Assembly (NCBI GenBank): GCA_012861695.1
Contig: JAAOOA010000521.1
Span: 152,501 to 216,500, forward strand
DNA: 64,000 nucleotides
Source of the DNA: Trematomus loennbergii
Lineage: Eukaryota; Chordata; Actinopteri; Perciformes; Nototheniidae
Reading direction: 5' to 3'
Part shown: positions 25,156 to 35,389 of the stretch, piece by piece
Position numbering within the stretch: position 1 is the first letter of the stretch
Layout: each line of letters begins with the position of its first letter
Made by a program: the position numbers and the translations under genes
Notes under the pieces: model-generated
Told to the model about the DNA's origin: nothing
What the model saw: only the letters and a program-made list of their open reading frames with translations
The model's database searches: none

Positions 25156-25862
25156 GAGACCTCCAGCAGAAGTCCCTAACAGTGGGACTCTGGTTATTTC
25201 ACAGCTCCAGGAGAGACCAGGGGAAAATCACCTGTCTGTGCCCGCTCACAGACCCCCAAAGTACGGACTCATGACCTCCAGGATGGCTCCCTAACAGTGG
25301 GACTCTGTGCATTTCACAGCTCCAGGAGAGACCAGGGGAAAATCACCTGTCTGTGCCCGCTCACAGACCCCCAAAGTACGGACTCATGACCTCCAGGATG
25401 GCTCCCTAACAGTGGGACTCTGTGCATTTCACAGCTCCAGCAGAGACCAGGGGAAAATCACCTCTTTTTGCCCGCTCACAGAGCACCGAAAGACGGACTC
25501 ATGACCTCCAGGATGGATCCCTAACAGTGGGACTCTGTGCATTTCACAGCTCCAGCAGAGACCAGGGGAAAATCACCTCTTTTTGCCCGCTCACAGAGCA
25601 CCGAAAGACGGACTCATGACCTCCAGGATGGATCCCTAACAGTGGGACTCTGTGCATTTCACAGCTCCAGCAGAGACCAGGGGAAAATCACCTCTTTTTG
25701 CCCGCTCACAGAGCACCGAAAGACGGACTAGAGACCTCCAGGATGGCTCCCTAACAGTGGGACTCTGTGCATTTCACAGCTCCAGGAGAGACCAGGGGAA
25801 AATCACCTGTCTGTGCCCGCTCACAGAGCCCCGAAGGACGGACTCATGACCTCCAGCATGTC
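25156..25862. repeat. 115-bp tandem array I
   Basis: About six copies of a 115-bp unit around ACAGTGGGACTCTGTGCATT. Short plus-strand frames overlap by one unit each and are repeat artefacts. Confidence 0.9.
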
Positions 25863-25966
25863 CCCATAACAGTGGGACCTCCATAACCTTGCACACCCTG
25901 AGTCCCCGGGCCCCCACACTTAAGCACTCCCCCACGGACTAAACACAGGTATTCACACCCACCAGA

Positions 25967-26412
25967 ACCTCGTGCCCCTGGTGACCCTAAAGGGGGTGGA
26001 TTTTGTGGTGCTTCTATGTCCGCCCATCAGCATCCATAGTCGGCCTTCTTCACGTCACCACCACCCCTTCTGTTGAGGGTATTCTCGTGCCCCTGGTGAC
26101 CCTAAAGGGGGTGGATTTTGTGGTGCTTCTATGTCCGCCCATCAGCATCCATAGTCGGCCTTCTTCACGGCACCACCACCCCTTCTGTTGAGGGTATTCT
26201 CGTGCCCCTGGTGACCCTAAAGGGGGTGGATTTTGTGGTGCTTCTATGTCCGCCCATCAGCATCCATAGTCGGCCTTCTTCACGGCACCACCACCCCTTC
26301 TGTTGAGGGTATTCTCGTGCCCCTGGTGACCCTAAAGGGGGTGGATTTTGTGGTGCTTCTATGTCCGCCCATCAGCATCCATAGTCGGCCTTCTTCACGG
26401 CACCACCACCCC
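25967..26412. repeat. 115-bp tandem array II
   Basis: Four copies of a second, unrelated unit that is also 115 bp long (contains GGTGGATTTTGTGGTGCTTC). Confidence 0.9.
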
Positions 26413-26754
26413 CCTTCTGGGCTGGAGGTTCAAACACTTTAACTTTTGTTCACCCTCCTCTGGCTTACACCTCCTCCGCCAACACTTGAGCGCTCATCAC
26501 AGGGTTCAGCACCCCGGTGCTGATGGAAAGTGGCACTTTATCTGCCCCTGGTAACCATCAAGGTTATTGTTTTTTTTTAATTTTTAATTTTATTTGAACA
26601 CACACCCTAAAACATCAACCACACACCCTAAAACATCAACTATTTACACGTTGCAGTAACAAAAATGACAGTACACACAGACTAAAACATCAACTATTTA
26701 CACGTACTACTGCTGCTATAACAGTACTACTAAATTTCTTAACCTACGTTTTAA
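26413..26754. other. Spacer with short CCCTAAAACATCAAC repeats
   Basis: No gene. Three to four partial copies of an ACCCTAAAACATCAAC-type unit. Confidence 0.6.
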
Positions 26755-27446
26755 AGTGCAGTTATGCGCCCTGGAGGTGTTGCACTATTAACAAAATGTA
26801 TGCCCAGGATTCTGGCACCTTCCCTGGCTTGTAAACTGCAGTTATGCGCCCTGGAGGTGTTGCACTATTAACAAAATGTATGCCCAGGATTCTGGCACCT
26901 TCCCTGGCTTGTAAACTGCAGTTATGCGCCCTGGAGGTGTTGCACTATTAACAAAATGTATGCCCAGGATTCTGGCACCTTCCCTGGCTTGTAAACTGCA
27001 GTTATGCGCCCTGGAGGTGTTGCACTATTAACAAAATGTATGCCCAGGATTCTGGCACCTTCCCTGGCTTGTAAACTGCAGTTATGCGCCCTGGAGGTGT
27101 TGCACTATTAACAAAATGTATGCCCAGGATTCTGGCACCTTCCCTGGCTTGTAAACTGCAGTTATGCGCCCTGGAGGTGTTGCACTATTAACAAAATGTA
27201 TGCCCAGGATTCTGGCACCTTCCCTGGCTTGTAAACTGCAGTTATGCGCCCTGGAGGTGTTGCACTATTAACAAAATGTATGCCCAGGATTCTGGCACCT
27301 TCCCTGGCTTGTAAACTGCAGTTATGCGCCCTGGAGGTGTTGCACTATTAACAAAATGTATGCCCAGGATTCTGGCACCTTCCCTGGCTTGTAAACTGCA
27401 GTTATGCGCCCTGGAGGTGTTGCACTATTAACAAAATGTATGCCCA
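26755..27446. repeat. 80-bp tandem array next to the recombinase gene
   Basis: About 8.6 near-identical copies of an 80-bp unit (CCCAGGATTCTGGCACCTTC start). The unit is the element's own terminal sequence, placed directly at the 3' end of the recombinase frame. Confidence 0.92.
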
Positions 27447-27451
27447 TATGT

Positions 27452-30193
27452 TTAGCGGGATTCAGGGGACCAAAGGCGTCTAATTCTTACGGTGCACCAG
27501 GGCAAACAGGTTGAGTCCACGGCCCCTGCCCCATCATCAGGAGTGTCAACCAGCCCCGGTCCCGACTTCATTGGCCTCTTTCCCTCCCGCTTCCGCTTCC
27601 GCTGCTGCTGCCGCTCCAATGACCCATCAGGTGAAGATGATGGAGATGATGGAGATGATGGAGCAGTGCTGTTATAGCAGCCCTCTTCGGAGGTCTCCCC
27701 ATCTGACAGCGGTAGACATCCTTCTGATGATGATGCAGCTGCTGCCGCATCTGATGACGCCCTGAACATGGAGCGGATTCTCAATGCCTCCTTTATTCCC
27801 GGCGCATTCGCGTAGAACCGGTCCGCCGTGGTTACGTCGTGACACATAAACCTGGCGAGAATCGACCGGCTTTCTGGATCTTGGTGATGCTTGATATTGT
27901 CAGCCAGGGCAGTGCGCAGGATTGTGAAGGTGACGGCTGTTTCTAGCCCAGCATCAGCCCATGCCCTCTTCAAGTGAGCGTTCAGGTTCTTGGAGGCCCG
28001 ATTCCCCCTTGTGAAAAGGAAGAATTCATTCTGAGGACCCAGCAATACCTTTTTAATCCCCATCCACCGCATGACCCAGCTAAACTCCTCTACTGTAAGC
28101 GCCAGCTGTGCTTCGCCATATGTCTTGGCCGTCTTGTGATCCTGCACATGGATGATGTAGCCCTCAGCAGTTCCCCTTATGGCTGCCTCTAAGACCTCAC
28201 TGTTTTTCATGTTTGCGTACACGCCCGTACGGTGGCCATACAGGAGGCTCCAATGGAGGGTGAGATAGCCATAGAGAAGCTTCTGGGTGGTTGAGGTCGG
28301 CGTGCCGGCCATCAGGTCGAGGAGCTCCGGGATGCGCTTCTCAGCGGCCGCCATGGCGGCGAGAAGCTCCGCCTGGCTCGGCAGACGATCCAGTTTGTTC
28401 CTCTTCACCTTAAACTGATGTAGAGTGACTGCCTTATTCAAGTGTTTCATGTTGGCTTTCACCTCTCTCATTATGTGGGTCATATCAGACTGGGTGAGCT
28501 TGCACCCCCGGGGCTTTGACTCAGACATGTACCCCATGAACTGGTGCACATTCTTCAGGAAGAACTCTGATGTTGTGACTGCCCGGCCCGGCTTTACAAT
28601 ATACTCGCTCCAGCCACGGATCATCTTCATGTTTCTTAGGAACAGCCAGTCTGACAGGCGGTTAACACCATGGGCCATGTATACTATGAAGTTCTTTATC
28701 CGGCTGATCTTCGACACAACATTGTCTTTCTGTTTTACTGTCGGAGCGACACCCAAACAATGATCCAAGTATGTCTGAAGGTACGCCTCCATGCTTCTAG
28801 GCAACGTGATTTCACGCATGGTATTCCCCCGTCCACACCCAGTGGACCAGTAATTTGAGGGAGAGGGCAAGTCATTAGCCAGCTTAGAGGCACGGGTCTT
28901 CCGGCATACAGGGGTCTCGCTACCGGAGGCTACTGCAAACATGACAGTTTCCACCGGGGTCTTCACAGGGGTCTCGCTACCGGAGGCTACTGCAAACATG
29001 ACAGTTTCCACCGGGGTCTTCACAGGGGTCTCGCTACCGGAGGCTACTGCAAACATGACAGTTTCCACCGGGGTCTTCACAGGGGTCTCGCTACCGGAGG
29101 CTACTGCAAACATGACAGTTTCCACCGGGGTCTTCACAGGCGTCTCGCTACCGGAGGAAACTGGTAATATGACAGTCTTCACTGGGCTCTTCACAGGGTT
29201 CTTGACCGGTCTCTTTCCACCGGAGGCTACTGCAAGCATTACAGTCTTCACTTGGCTCTTCACAGGGTTCTTTACCGGTGTCTTCCCACCGGAGGCTACT
29301 GCAAGCATGACAGTCTTCACCGGGCTCCTCACAGGGGTCCCGCTACCGGAGGTTACTGGGGAATGCATGACAGTCTTCACCGGGGTCTTCACAGGGGTCC
29401 CGCTACCGGAGGTTACTGGGGAATGCATGACAGTCTTCACCGGGGTCTTCACAGGGGTCCCGCTACCGGAGGTTACTGGGGAATGCATGACAGTCTTCAC
29501 CGGGGTCTTCACAGGGGTCCCGCTACCGGAGGTTACTGGGGACTGCATGACAGTCTTCACCGGGGTCTTCACAGGGGTATTGCTGCCTGAGGCTACTGTG
29601 TTTATGCCGGAGGTACTTGGGATTGCCAGGCCCTTAAATCGTATACATTCGTCCTCTTCCTCAAGAACAGCAGCACTCTGCTTCCTGGGTTTTAGCTCCT
29701 TTTTCAGCCTGGAGCGCAGGGTCTTCACCTCATCATTGAGGGCATCCTTCTGAGCCCTCAATGCCACATTTTCCAGCATCACCTGCCTGCAGTCCTCGTT
29801 GTCACACTCGGTATGTGGGGAGAAGGGTGGAGGGTGCCCGGGGTATTCCCCCTCATTGTCTATATCCAATGATGTAGCCATTCCAATGATGGGGTTAGTC
29901 TCACGGAGGTCATGGAGCAACTGCAGTGCCACACTATGCTTCAGCCTTGCCATGACCTGCTGTGCCTCATGTCGGGACAACTCAGGGTGGTCATGTTTTA
30001 CATGACGGTCCAGTCTCTTCCCAGCGTACGAACACCCAGCGATGGGACAGGGTTTGGTCCGAACATTTATCCTTCCACTGGCTATTTTCAGGAGGATTCC
30101 CCTCTCCTCCAAGTTCCGCACTGCATGCTTGTGCTTAAGGTGTTTGTTCAATGCCAGATAGAAGAGTCTGCACACCGGGCATTCAGATGACAT
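27452..30193 (-). CDS. Zinc-finger tyrosine recombinase, Crypton-like
   Basis: One uninterrupted frame of 924 codons from 30226; I prefer the internal ATG at 30191-30193 (MSSECPVC, 913 aa) because TTTCAG, a splice-acceptor-like string, lies just before it. Numbering from the long form: two C2H2-like fingers (C16/C19 with H29-H34; C60/C65 with H75-H80), a short coiled coil (~145-178), about 230 residues of 19-20-residue KTPVK-type repeats (~217-440), then a tyrosine-recombinase fold. Catalytic candidates are R666 (YGHRTG), K698 (DHKTAK), R771 in TILRTA, H796 (MCHDVT) and Y805 (DRFYAN). The usual first His of HxxR is Thr768. A Ser/Asp-rich and then basic tail (QQQRKRKREGKR) may act in nuclear import. 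Predicted role: DNA cutting and joining at the element ends. A GTAAGA donor-like site near the stop could add another exon. Confidence 0.72.
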   Translation of the reverse strand: MSSECPVCRLFYLALNKHLKHKHAVRNLEERGILLKIASGRINVRTKPCPIAGCSYAGKRLDRHVKHDHPELSRHEAQQVMARLKHSVALQLLHDLRETNPIIGMATSLDIDNEGEYPGHPPPFSPHTECDNEDCRQVMLENVALRAQKDALNDEVKTLRSRLKKELKPRKQSAAVLEEEDECIRFKGLAIPSTSGINTVASGSNTPVKTPVKTVMQSPVTSGSGTPVKTPVKTVMHSPVTSGSGTPVKTPVKTVMHSPVTSGSGTPVKTPVKTVMHSPVTSGSGTPVRSPVKTVMLAVASGGKTPVKNPVKSQVKTVMLAVASGGKRPVKNPVKSPVKTVILPVSSGSETPVKTPVETVMFAVASGSETPVKTPVETVMFAVASGSETPVKTPVETVMFAVASGSETPVKTPVETVMFAVASGSETPVCRKTRASKLANDLPSPSNYWSTGCGRGNTMREITLPRSMEAYLQTYLDHCLGVAPTVKQKDNVVSKISRIKNFIVYMAHGVNRLSDWLFLRNMKMIRGWSEYIVKPGRAVTTSEFFLKNVHQFMGYMSESKPRGCKLTQSDMTHIMREVKANMKHLNKAVTLHQFKVKRNKLDRLPSQAELLAAMAAAEKRIPELLDLMAGTPTSTTQKLLYGYLTLHWSLLYGHRTGVYANMKNSEVLEAAIRGTAEGYIIHVQDHKTAKTYGEAQLALTVEEFSWVMRWMGIKKVLLGPQNEFFLFTRGNRASKNLNAHLKRAWADAGLETAVTFTILRTALADNIKHHQDPESRSILARFMCHDVTTADRFYANAPGIKEALRIRSMFRASSDAAAAASSSEGCLPLSDGETSEEGCYNSTAPSSPSSPSSSPDGSLERQQQRKRKREGKRPMKSGPGLVDTPDDGAGAVDSTCLPWCTVRIRRLWSPESR
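28900..29580 (-). repeat. In-frame 57/60-bp coding minisatellite
   Basis: Four 57-bp copies (KTPVETVMFAVASGSETPV) and about four 60-bp copies (KTPVKTVMHSPVTSGSGTPV) with intermediates between. All keep frame in the recombinase gene. Confidence 0.9.
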
Positions 30194-30239
30194 CCTTACT
30201 GAAACACACATAATGAATTTGATCAAAATGATGTTATAG

Positions 30240-30640
30240 TTCTCCGTTTATATGCGTTAGCGTGAGCGGTGGTTGCGACACTGGGTCCGATGCATCAATT
30301 CATGGTGCATGGACGAAGGGAAGTATTGGGTTACCACCGGGTCAGATGGTCCCACTTCCGCACCAACGCGGGGCTGGTGATGGCAACATTGGGTCCGATG
30401 CATCCATACATGGTGCCCCGACCATGAGAGGGTTTGGGGTACCCCGGAACCAGGCACCACCCCAGCAGGAAACGGGTTGTATGGTCAAAGGAGGAAAGAG
30501 TGATAGAACCGGGGTAAAGCAAAGAAAGTGTCCGACAATAGTGACTTGTGAGGCGGCCAGAGAGTCTGTCATATCTCGGTCCTATCCTCCAGGCAACGCT
30601 GTGGCCAAAACTGGGCTAAAAACAAAAAAAAACTAAAAAA
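30240..30640. other. Upstream region of the recombinase gene
   Basis: Holds two diverged copies of a repeat with TGGGTCCGATGCATC, about 95 bp apart. It is a plausible promoter region for the minus-strand gene; no TATA box is certain. Confidence 0.4.
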
Positions 30641-30654
30641 TATTTCATCCAGGG

Positions 30655-31525
30655 AAATTTGGGTGAAAATGAAAAAAAAGTACCCAGAAATAGTGCTTCA
30701 TTAGCCAGCAGCAGTCCCCTGTCGACTCATGTGACATTCCTCCAGGGTTACATAGAACCAGGGTGTGGGGTCCGAGCCATCTCCGAGACATCTCTAGTCC
30801 ATGTTGATAATGGGGGAAATGTACCCCAAAATAGTCCTTCATTAGCCAGCAGCAGTCCCCTGTCGACTCATGTGACATTCCTCCAGGGTTACATAGAACC
30901 AGGGTGTGGGGTCCGAGCCATCTCCGAGACATCTCTAGTCCGTGTTGATAATGGGGGAAATGTACCCCAAAATAGTCCTTCATTAGCCAGCAGCAGTCCC
31001 CTGTCGACTCATGTGACATTCCTCCAGGGTTACATAGAACCAGGGTGTGGGGTCCGAGCCATCTCCGAGACATCTCTAGTCCGTGTTGATAATGGGGGAA
31101 ATGTACCCCAAAATAGTCCTTCATTAGCCAGCAGCAGTCCCCTGTCGACTCATGTGACATTCCTCCAGGGTTACATAGAACCAGGGTGTGGGGTCCGAGC
31201 CATCTCCGAGACATCTCTAGTCCGTGTTGATAATGGGGGAAATGTACCCCAAAATAGTCCTTCATTAGCCAGCAGCAGTCCCCTGTCGACTCATGTGACA
31301 TTCCTCCAGGGTTACATAGAACCAGGGTGTGGGGTCCGAGCCATCTCCGAGACATCTCTAGTCCGTGTTGATAATGGGGGAAATGTACCCCAAAATAGTC
31401 CTTCATTAGCCAGCAGCAGTCCCCTGTCGACTCATGTGACATTCCTCCAGGGTTACATAGAACCAGGGTGTGGGGTCCGAGCCATCTCCGAGACATCTCT
31501 AGTCCGTGTTGATAATGAGGTACCC
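30655..31525. repeat. 141-bp tandem array
   Basis: Six nearly identical copies of a 141-bp (47-codon) unit. Because the unit is a multiple of three and lacks stops in one frame on each strand, both strands show ~300-aa repetitive frames. I see no start context, splice site or domain that would make these genes. Confidence 0.92.
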
Positions 31526-31547
31526 CCAAAAAAGTGCATCATGACTC

Positions 31548-32250
31548 AGCAATCATCACACTCAACTTTGGTGAGAACCGGGGAAAGGGGTCAAAATGTA
31601 AAAATATACCCCAAAACAGTGTCTCATGACCCCGCAGGAGTCCCCCGCGGACTCCCCTGACATTCCTCCATGGTGGTAATCATCCAACTCAACTTTGGTG
31701 AGAACCGGGGAAAGGGGTCAAAATGTAAAAAATACCCCAAAACAGTGCCTCATGACCCCGCAGAGTCCCCCGCGGACTCCCCTGACATTCCTCCATGGTG
31801 GAAATCATCCAACTCAACTTTGGTGAGAACCGGGGAAAGGGGTCAAAATGGAAAAATTGTACCCCAAAATAGTGCCTCATGACCCCGCAAGAGTCCCCCG
31901 CGGACTCCCCTGACATTCCTCCATGGTGGAAATCATCCAACTCAACTTTGGTGAGAACCGGGGAAAGGGGTCAAAATGGAAAAATTGTACCCCAAAATAG
32001 TGCCTCATGACCCCGCAAGAGTCCCCGCGGACTCCCCTGACATTCCTCCATGGTGGAAATCATCCAACTCAACTTTGGTGAGAACCGGGGAAAGGGGTCA
32101 AAATGGAAAAATTGTACCCCAAAATAGTGCCTCATGACCCCGCAAGAGTCCCCCGCGGACTCCCCTGACATTCCTCCATGGTGGAAATCATCCAACTCAA
32201 CTTTGGTGAAAACCGGGGAAAGGGGTCAAAATGTAAAAATTATACCCCAA
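31548..32250. repeat. 128-bp tandem array
   Basis: Five to six copies of a 128-bp unit (contains CTCAACTTTGGTGAGAACCG). It shares the motif ACCCCAAAATAGT with the neighbouring 141-bp unit, suggesting common descent. Confidence 0.9.
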
Positions 32251-32570
32251 AATAGTGCCTCAAAATCGGGTAGAGTCACCGGGAAAGTGCCCTCTCATTC
32301 CTCCAGGGCTCAAAATGTCGCACTTAAACTATTTGGAGAACCAGGAAAATGTAAAAATACATCCCAAAATAGTGCCTCATAATCGGGTAGAGTCACCTGC
32401 AAAAGTGCCCTCGCATTCCTCCAGGGCTCAAAATGTCGCACTTAAACTATTTGGAGAACCAGGAAAATGTAAAAAATACATCCCAAAATAGTGCCTCATA
32501 ATCAATAGAGTCACCTGCAAAAGTGCCCTCGCATTCCTCCATGTCGAACTTAAAGTATTGGGAGAACCAG
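32251..32570. repeat. ~118-bp tandem array
   Basis: About three copies spaced 117-120 bp, again containing CCCAAAATAGTGCCTCA, so related to the two arrays before it. Confidence 0.85.
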
Positions 32571-32760
32571 GCTGGGGGTCTTGAGGCACAAATGAGGCCC
32601 ACTCAGAGTGCTTGGTGAGCGGATACATTCTTCCATGATTTCCAACAGCCGTATTTTTTCTGAGTCCACCAAAAACTGGGTTTCTGATTTCGTGCGGAAG
32701 GTAGTCTGAAAATTATGGATGAATCTTTTTGACAGAGAAGTGGAAATGAAGCCCAGGGAC

Positions 32761-32805
32761 TTTTTCCCCTTCTCCGTTGTACCAACCATCGGAGAAGGGG
32801 AAAAA
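32761..32805. other. Perfect 16-bp hairpin
   Basis: TTTTTCCCCTTCTCCG and its exact complement are separated by 13 bases. Function unknown; a recombination or termination role would be guesswork. Confidence 0.75.
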
Positions 32806-32892
32806 ATCGGCCCGAAGCGCCAAACACCTGGCCACTACTCCCGTTGGCACTTAGAAAAAATTTGACAATTTTCAAAACTTCATTTTTGATTA

Positions 32893-33795
32893 TTTTAAGA
32901 TATAATTAAGCGTTTTCTTCACTTTTTTTTTTGCTCCACGGGTGGGGGCGCCTGGCAGGCCGCCTATGAGCACCCAAATTCGGCCTGGATCATCCAGGAT
33001 TTGTGGGAAAAAATCCATAAACTGACTAAATCACCCAGAGAGGTCCCCTACCTAGCCCAAAATATATAATACAAATACATTTAAATAGTAAAAGGTGCAC
33101 TGTGCTCTGCATTACCCGGAATTTTATTTTCATAGCCCCATGATAGTGATTAAAAATCATTTTCATGGGAAAAAGTGTTAAAACGCCTGATTAAATTATA
33201 TGCAGGACCCCAGTGAGCTCCAGACTATGTGCATTGTGTTGGGGAACCATATAAATGATAGAATAAATGCATTCAAATGCAAAAATAATGATTTAAAATC
33301 ATTTTAGGGGGACAATTGTGTAGAGGAGCCTGAAAATGACTCTGTTTTAAGATATAATTAAGCGTTTTCTTCACTTTTTTTTGCTTTCCACGGGTGGGGA
33401 CGCCTGGCAGGCCGCCTATGAGCACCCAAATTCGGCCTGGATCATCCAGGATTTGTGGGCAAAGCTCCATAAACTGACTAAATCACCCAGAGAGGTCCCC
33501 TTTCTAGCCCAAATATATATAATACAAATACATTTAAATAGTAAAAGGTGCACTTGTGCTCTGCATTACCGGGAATTTTATTTTCATAGCCCCATGATAG
33601 TGATTAAAAATCATTTTCATGGGAAAAAGTGTTAAAACGCCTGATTAAATGATATGCAGGACCCAGTGAGCTCCAGACTATGTGCATTGTGTTGGGGAAC
33701 CATATAAATGATAGAATACATGCATTTAAATGCAAAAATAATGATTTAAAATCATTTTAGGGGGACAATTGTGGAGAGGAGCCTGAAAATGACTT
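32893..33795. repeat. 452-bp direct duplication
   Basis: Two copies starting TTTTAAGATATAATTAAGCG at 32893 and 33345, ~95% alike by eye. No gene in either. Confidence 0.88.
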
Positions 33796-33894
33796 GCAAC
33801 ACCCCGGATAACTACCACTTCATCTGGTTTAAATGTGGTGGTGATAGTGGCATTAACTAGTACCCAGTACTGGGAGAGAACCAGGTTACAGCAC

Positions 33895-34640
33895 ATGTCT
33901 TTTCGACCCAGGAAAGAGTGCTCGAAACGTGGCTACAGCATAGTCACACTGTGGGGTAACATGTTTCAAATGACAGCACACTGCTGCTTGTTGGCAGGCT
34001 GACTCACTTCACTTGTCTCACACACCCAGGGGGGGGAGAAAGAGGACACATTGACCCAGGAAAGAGTGCTCGAAAGCTGGCTACAGCATAGTCACAGTGT
34101 GGAGGAACATGTTTCAAATGACAGCACACTGCTGCTTGTTGGCAGGCTGACTCACTTCACTTGTCTCTCACACACACCCAGGGGGGAGAAAGAGGACACA
34201 TTGACCCAGGAAAGAAGCCTCAAAACACAGGTAAAAGTGTGTTACAGTGTGGGGGAACATGTTTCAAATGACAGCACACTGCTGCTTGTTGGCAGGCTGA
34301 CTCACTTCACTTGTCTCACACACACCAGGGGGGGGAGAAAGAGGACACATTGACCCAGGAAAGAGTCCTCAAAACAGGTAAAAGTGTGTTAAACTGGGGG
34401 AACATGTTTCAAATGACAGCACACTGCTGCTTGTTGGCAGGCTGACTCACTTCACTTGTCTCACACACACCCAGGGGGGGAGAAAGAGGACACATTGACC
34501 CAGGAAAGAGTCCTCAAAACACAGGTAAAAGTGTGTTAAACTGTGGGGGAACATGTTTCAAATGACAGCACACTGCTGCTTGTTGGCAGGCTGACTCACT
34601 TCACTTGTCTCACACACACCCAGGGGGGGAAAGATAACAC
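33895..34640. repeat. ~149-bp tandem array
   Basis: About five copies spaced 145-152 bp containing GACAGCACACTGCTGCTTGT. Confidence 0.9.
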
Positions 34641-34826
34641 TTGTACCCAGGAATAAGTCTTTGAAAGGCGGGGAAAAGTTGTTTGAAATAGTATAATACC
34701 TCCAGGCCGCTTAACTGCACTTTACCACCCAGAAATAATGTTTAAATGGTCGGGGAAAGTATTTTTAAATGTCTGGAAGAGAGTTTTAGACAGTCATTTT
34801 GCACGAAATTATTTAACATAGACGCT

Positions 34827-34863
34827 CTCCTGAAAATGCACAGAATATGTGCTTTTTCAGGAG
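34827..34863. other. 16-bp hairpin near right end of the element
   Basis: CTCCTGAAAATGCACA, loop GAATA, then TGTGCTTTTTCAGGAG; one mismatch in 16 pairs. It lies ~150 bp inside the right inverted end. Confidence 0.75.
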
Positions 34864-34939
34864 ACCGTTAATGTTAATGTTAAATGTTTCTTGCAAAATG
34901 ACTGGCTAAAACCCCGGAATAAATGTTTGAAAGCTGGAA

Positions 34940-35019
34940 AAGTTGTTAAAAATAGGCTGATATCTCCAGGGCGCATCACCAAAAATGTACAAGCCAGGGA
35001 AGATGCCTGAATCCCGGAT
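34940..35019. repeat. Right inverted terminal repeat of the element
   Basis: Inverted relative of 23951-24030: 27 bp identical, then ~45 bp with mismatches. Confidence 0.75.
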
Positions 35020-35080
35020 ACTTTAGGTCTGTCACTTAGGGTGACCGCACCACTCCGACGCTCCCGAGAGCGGACGTCCA

Positions 35081-35386
35081 TTGTTTGCAAGGCACCTAAG
35101 AGGGATAAGAGTCAGAATAGCATTGTTGATTGTGCTCATTACACTTGGCACCTTTCTGGTTGAATGGGGAGTACAATATCATGAAAGACATGGATCCATT
35201 AGTTCACTCGTAGAAAATGCCCACATCACTAACAAAACAGCTGTGTTTCAGAGACTTTCACTTATCCCCAGAGCCAAAAGATCAGTTGAGCAACAAGAGG
35301 AGGAGTTAGAAATACTCGTTCCCAAAGATGAGGAGGTTACAATCAAGATCATTCACCCCCCTATATGCAGTTCTTGTATCAAATGA
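35081..35386 (+). pseudogene. env: env N-terminal remnant
   Basis: A 101-codon frame with a strong hydrophobic segment (RIALLIVLITLGTFLVEWG), a following basic cleavage-like motif (PRAKRS) and an acidic stretch, then a stop. The layout suggests an envelope leader with a membrane segment. It is one of several separated env pieces and cannot make an envelope protein. Confidence 0.5.
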
Positions 35387-35389
35387 TGA

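Larger units (their letters stand above)
23951..35019 (-). mobile_element. Crypton-like tyrosine-recombinase element rich in tandem arrays
   Basis: An 11-kb block splits the retroviral env region. Its ends share a perfect 27-bp inverted repeat (23956-23982 and 34988-35014; GGATTCAGGCATCTTCCCTG core), and weaker inverted similarity continues inward for ~45 bp (ATGCGCC-TGGAG). Between them lie one large intact tyrosine-recombinase gene on the minus strand and at least eight different tandem arrays (80-, 138-, 115-, 115-, 141-, 128-, ~118- and ~149-bp units) plus a 452-bp duplication. Eukaryotic tyrosine-recombinase transposons include Cryptons and DIRS-like elements; no reverse transcriptase is present, which favours a Crypton-like DNA element. 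I found no clear target duplication. The exact boundaries are inferred. Confidence 0.6.

Noticed and set aside
24700..27446. CRISPR-like regular spacing of repeats
   Set aside because: Units of 80-138 bp are contiguous without unique spacers, and the genome is vertebrate.
28941..29753. 270-codon plus-strand frame with TGVFTGV repeats
   Set aside because: Antisense shadow of the in-frame repeats of the recombinase gene.
27452..30226. DIRS-like retrotransposon instead of Crypton-like element
   Set aside because: No reverse transcriptase or RNase H frame lies anywhere between the inverted ends.
30659..31660. 333-codon plus-strand frame as a gene
   Set aside because: A 141-bp satellite read in frame; no non-repetitive part, splice site or promoter.
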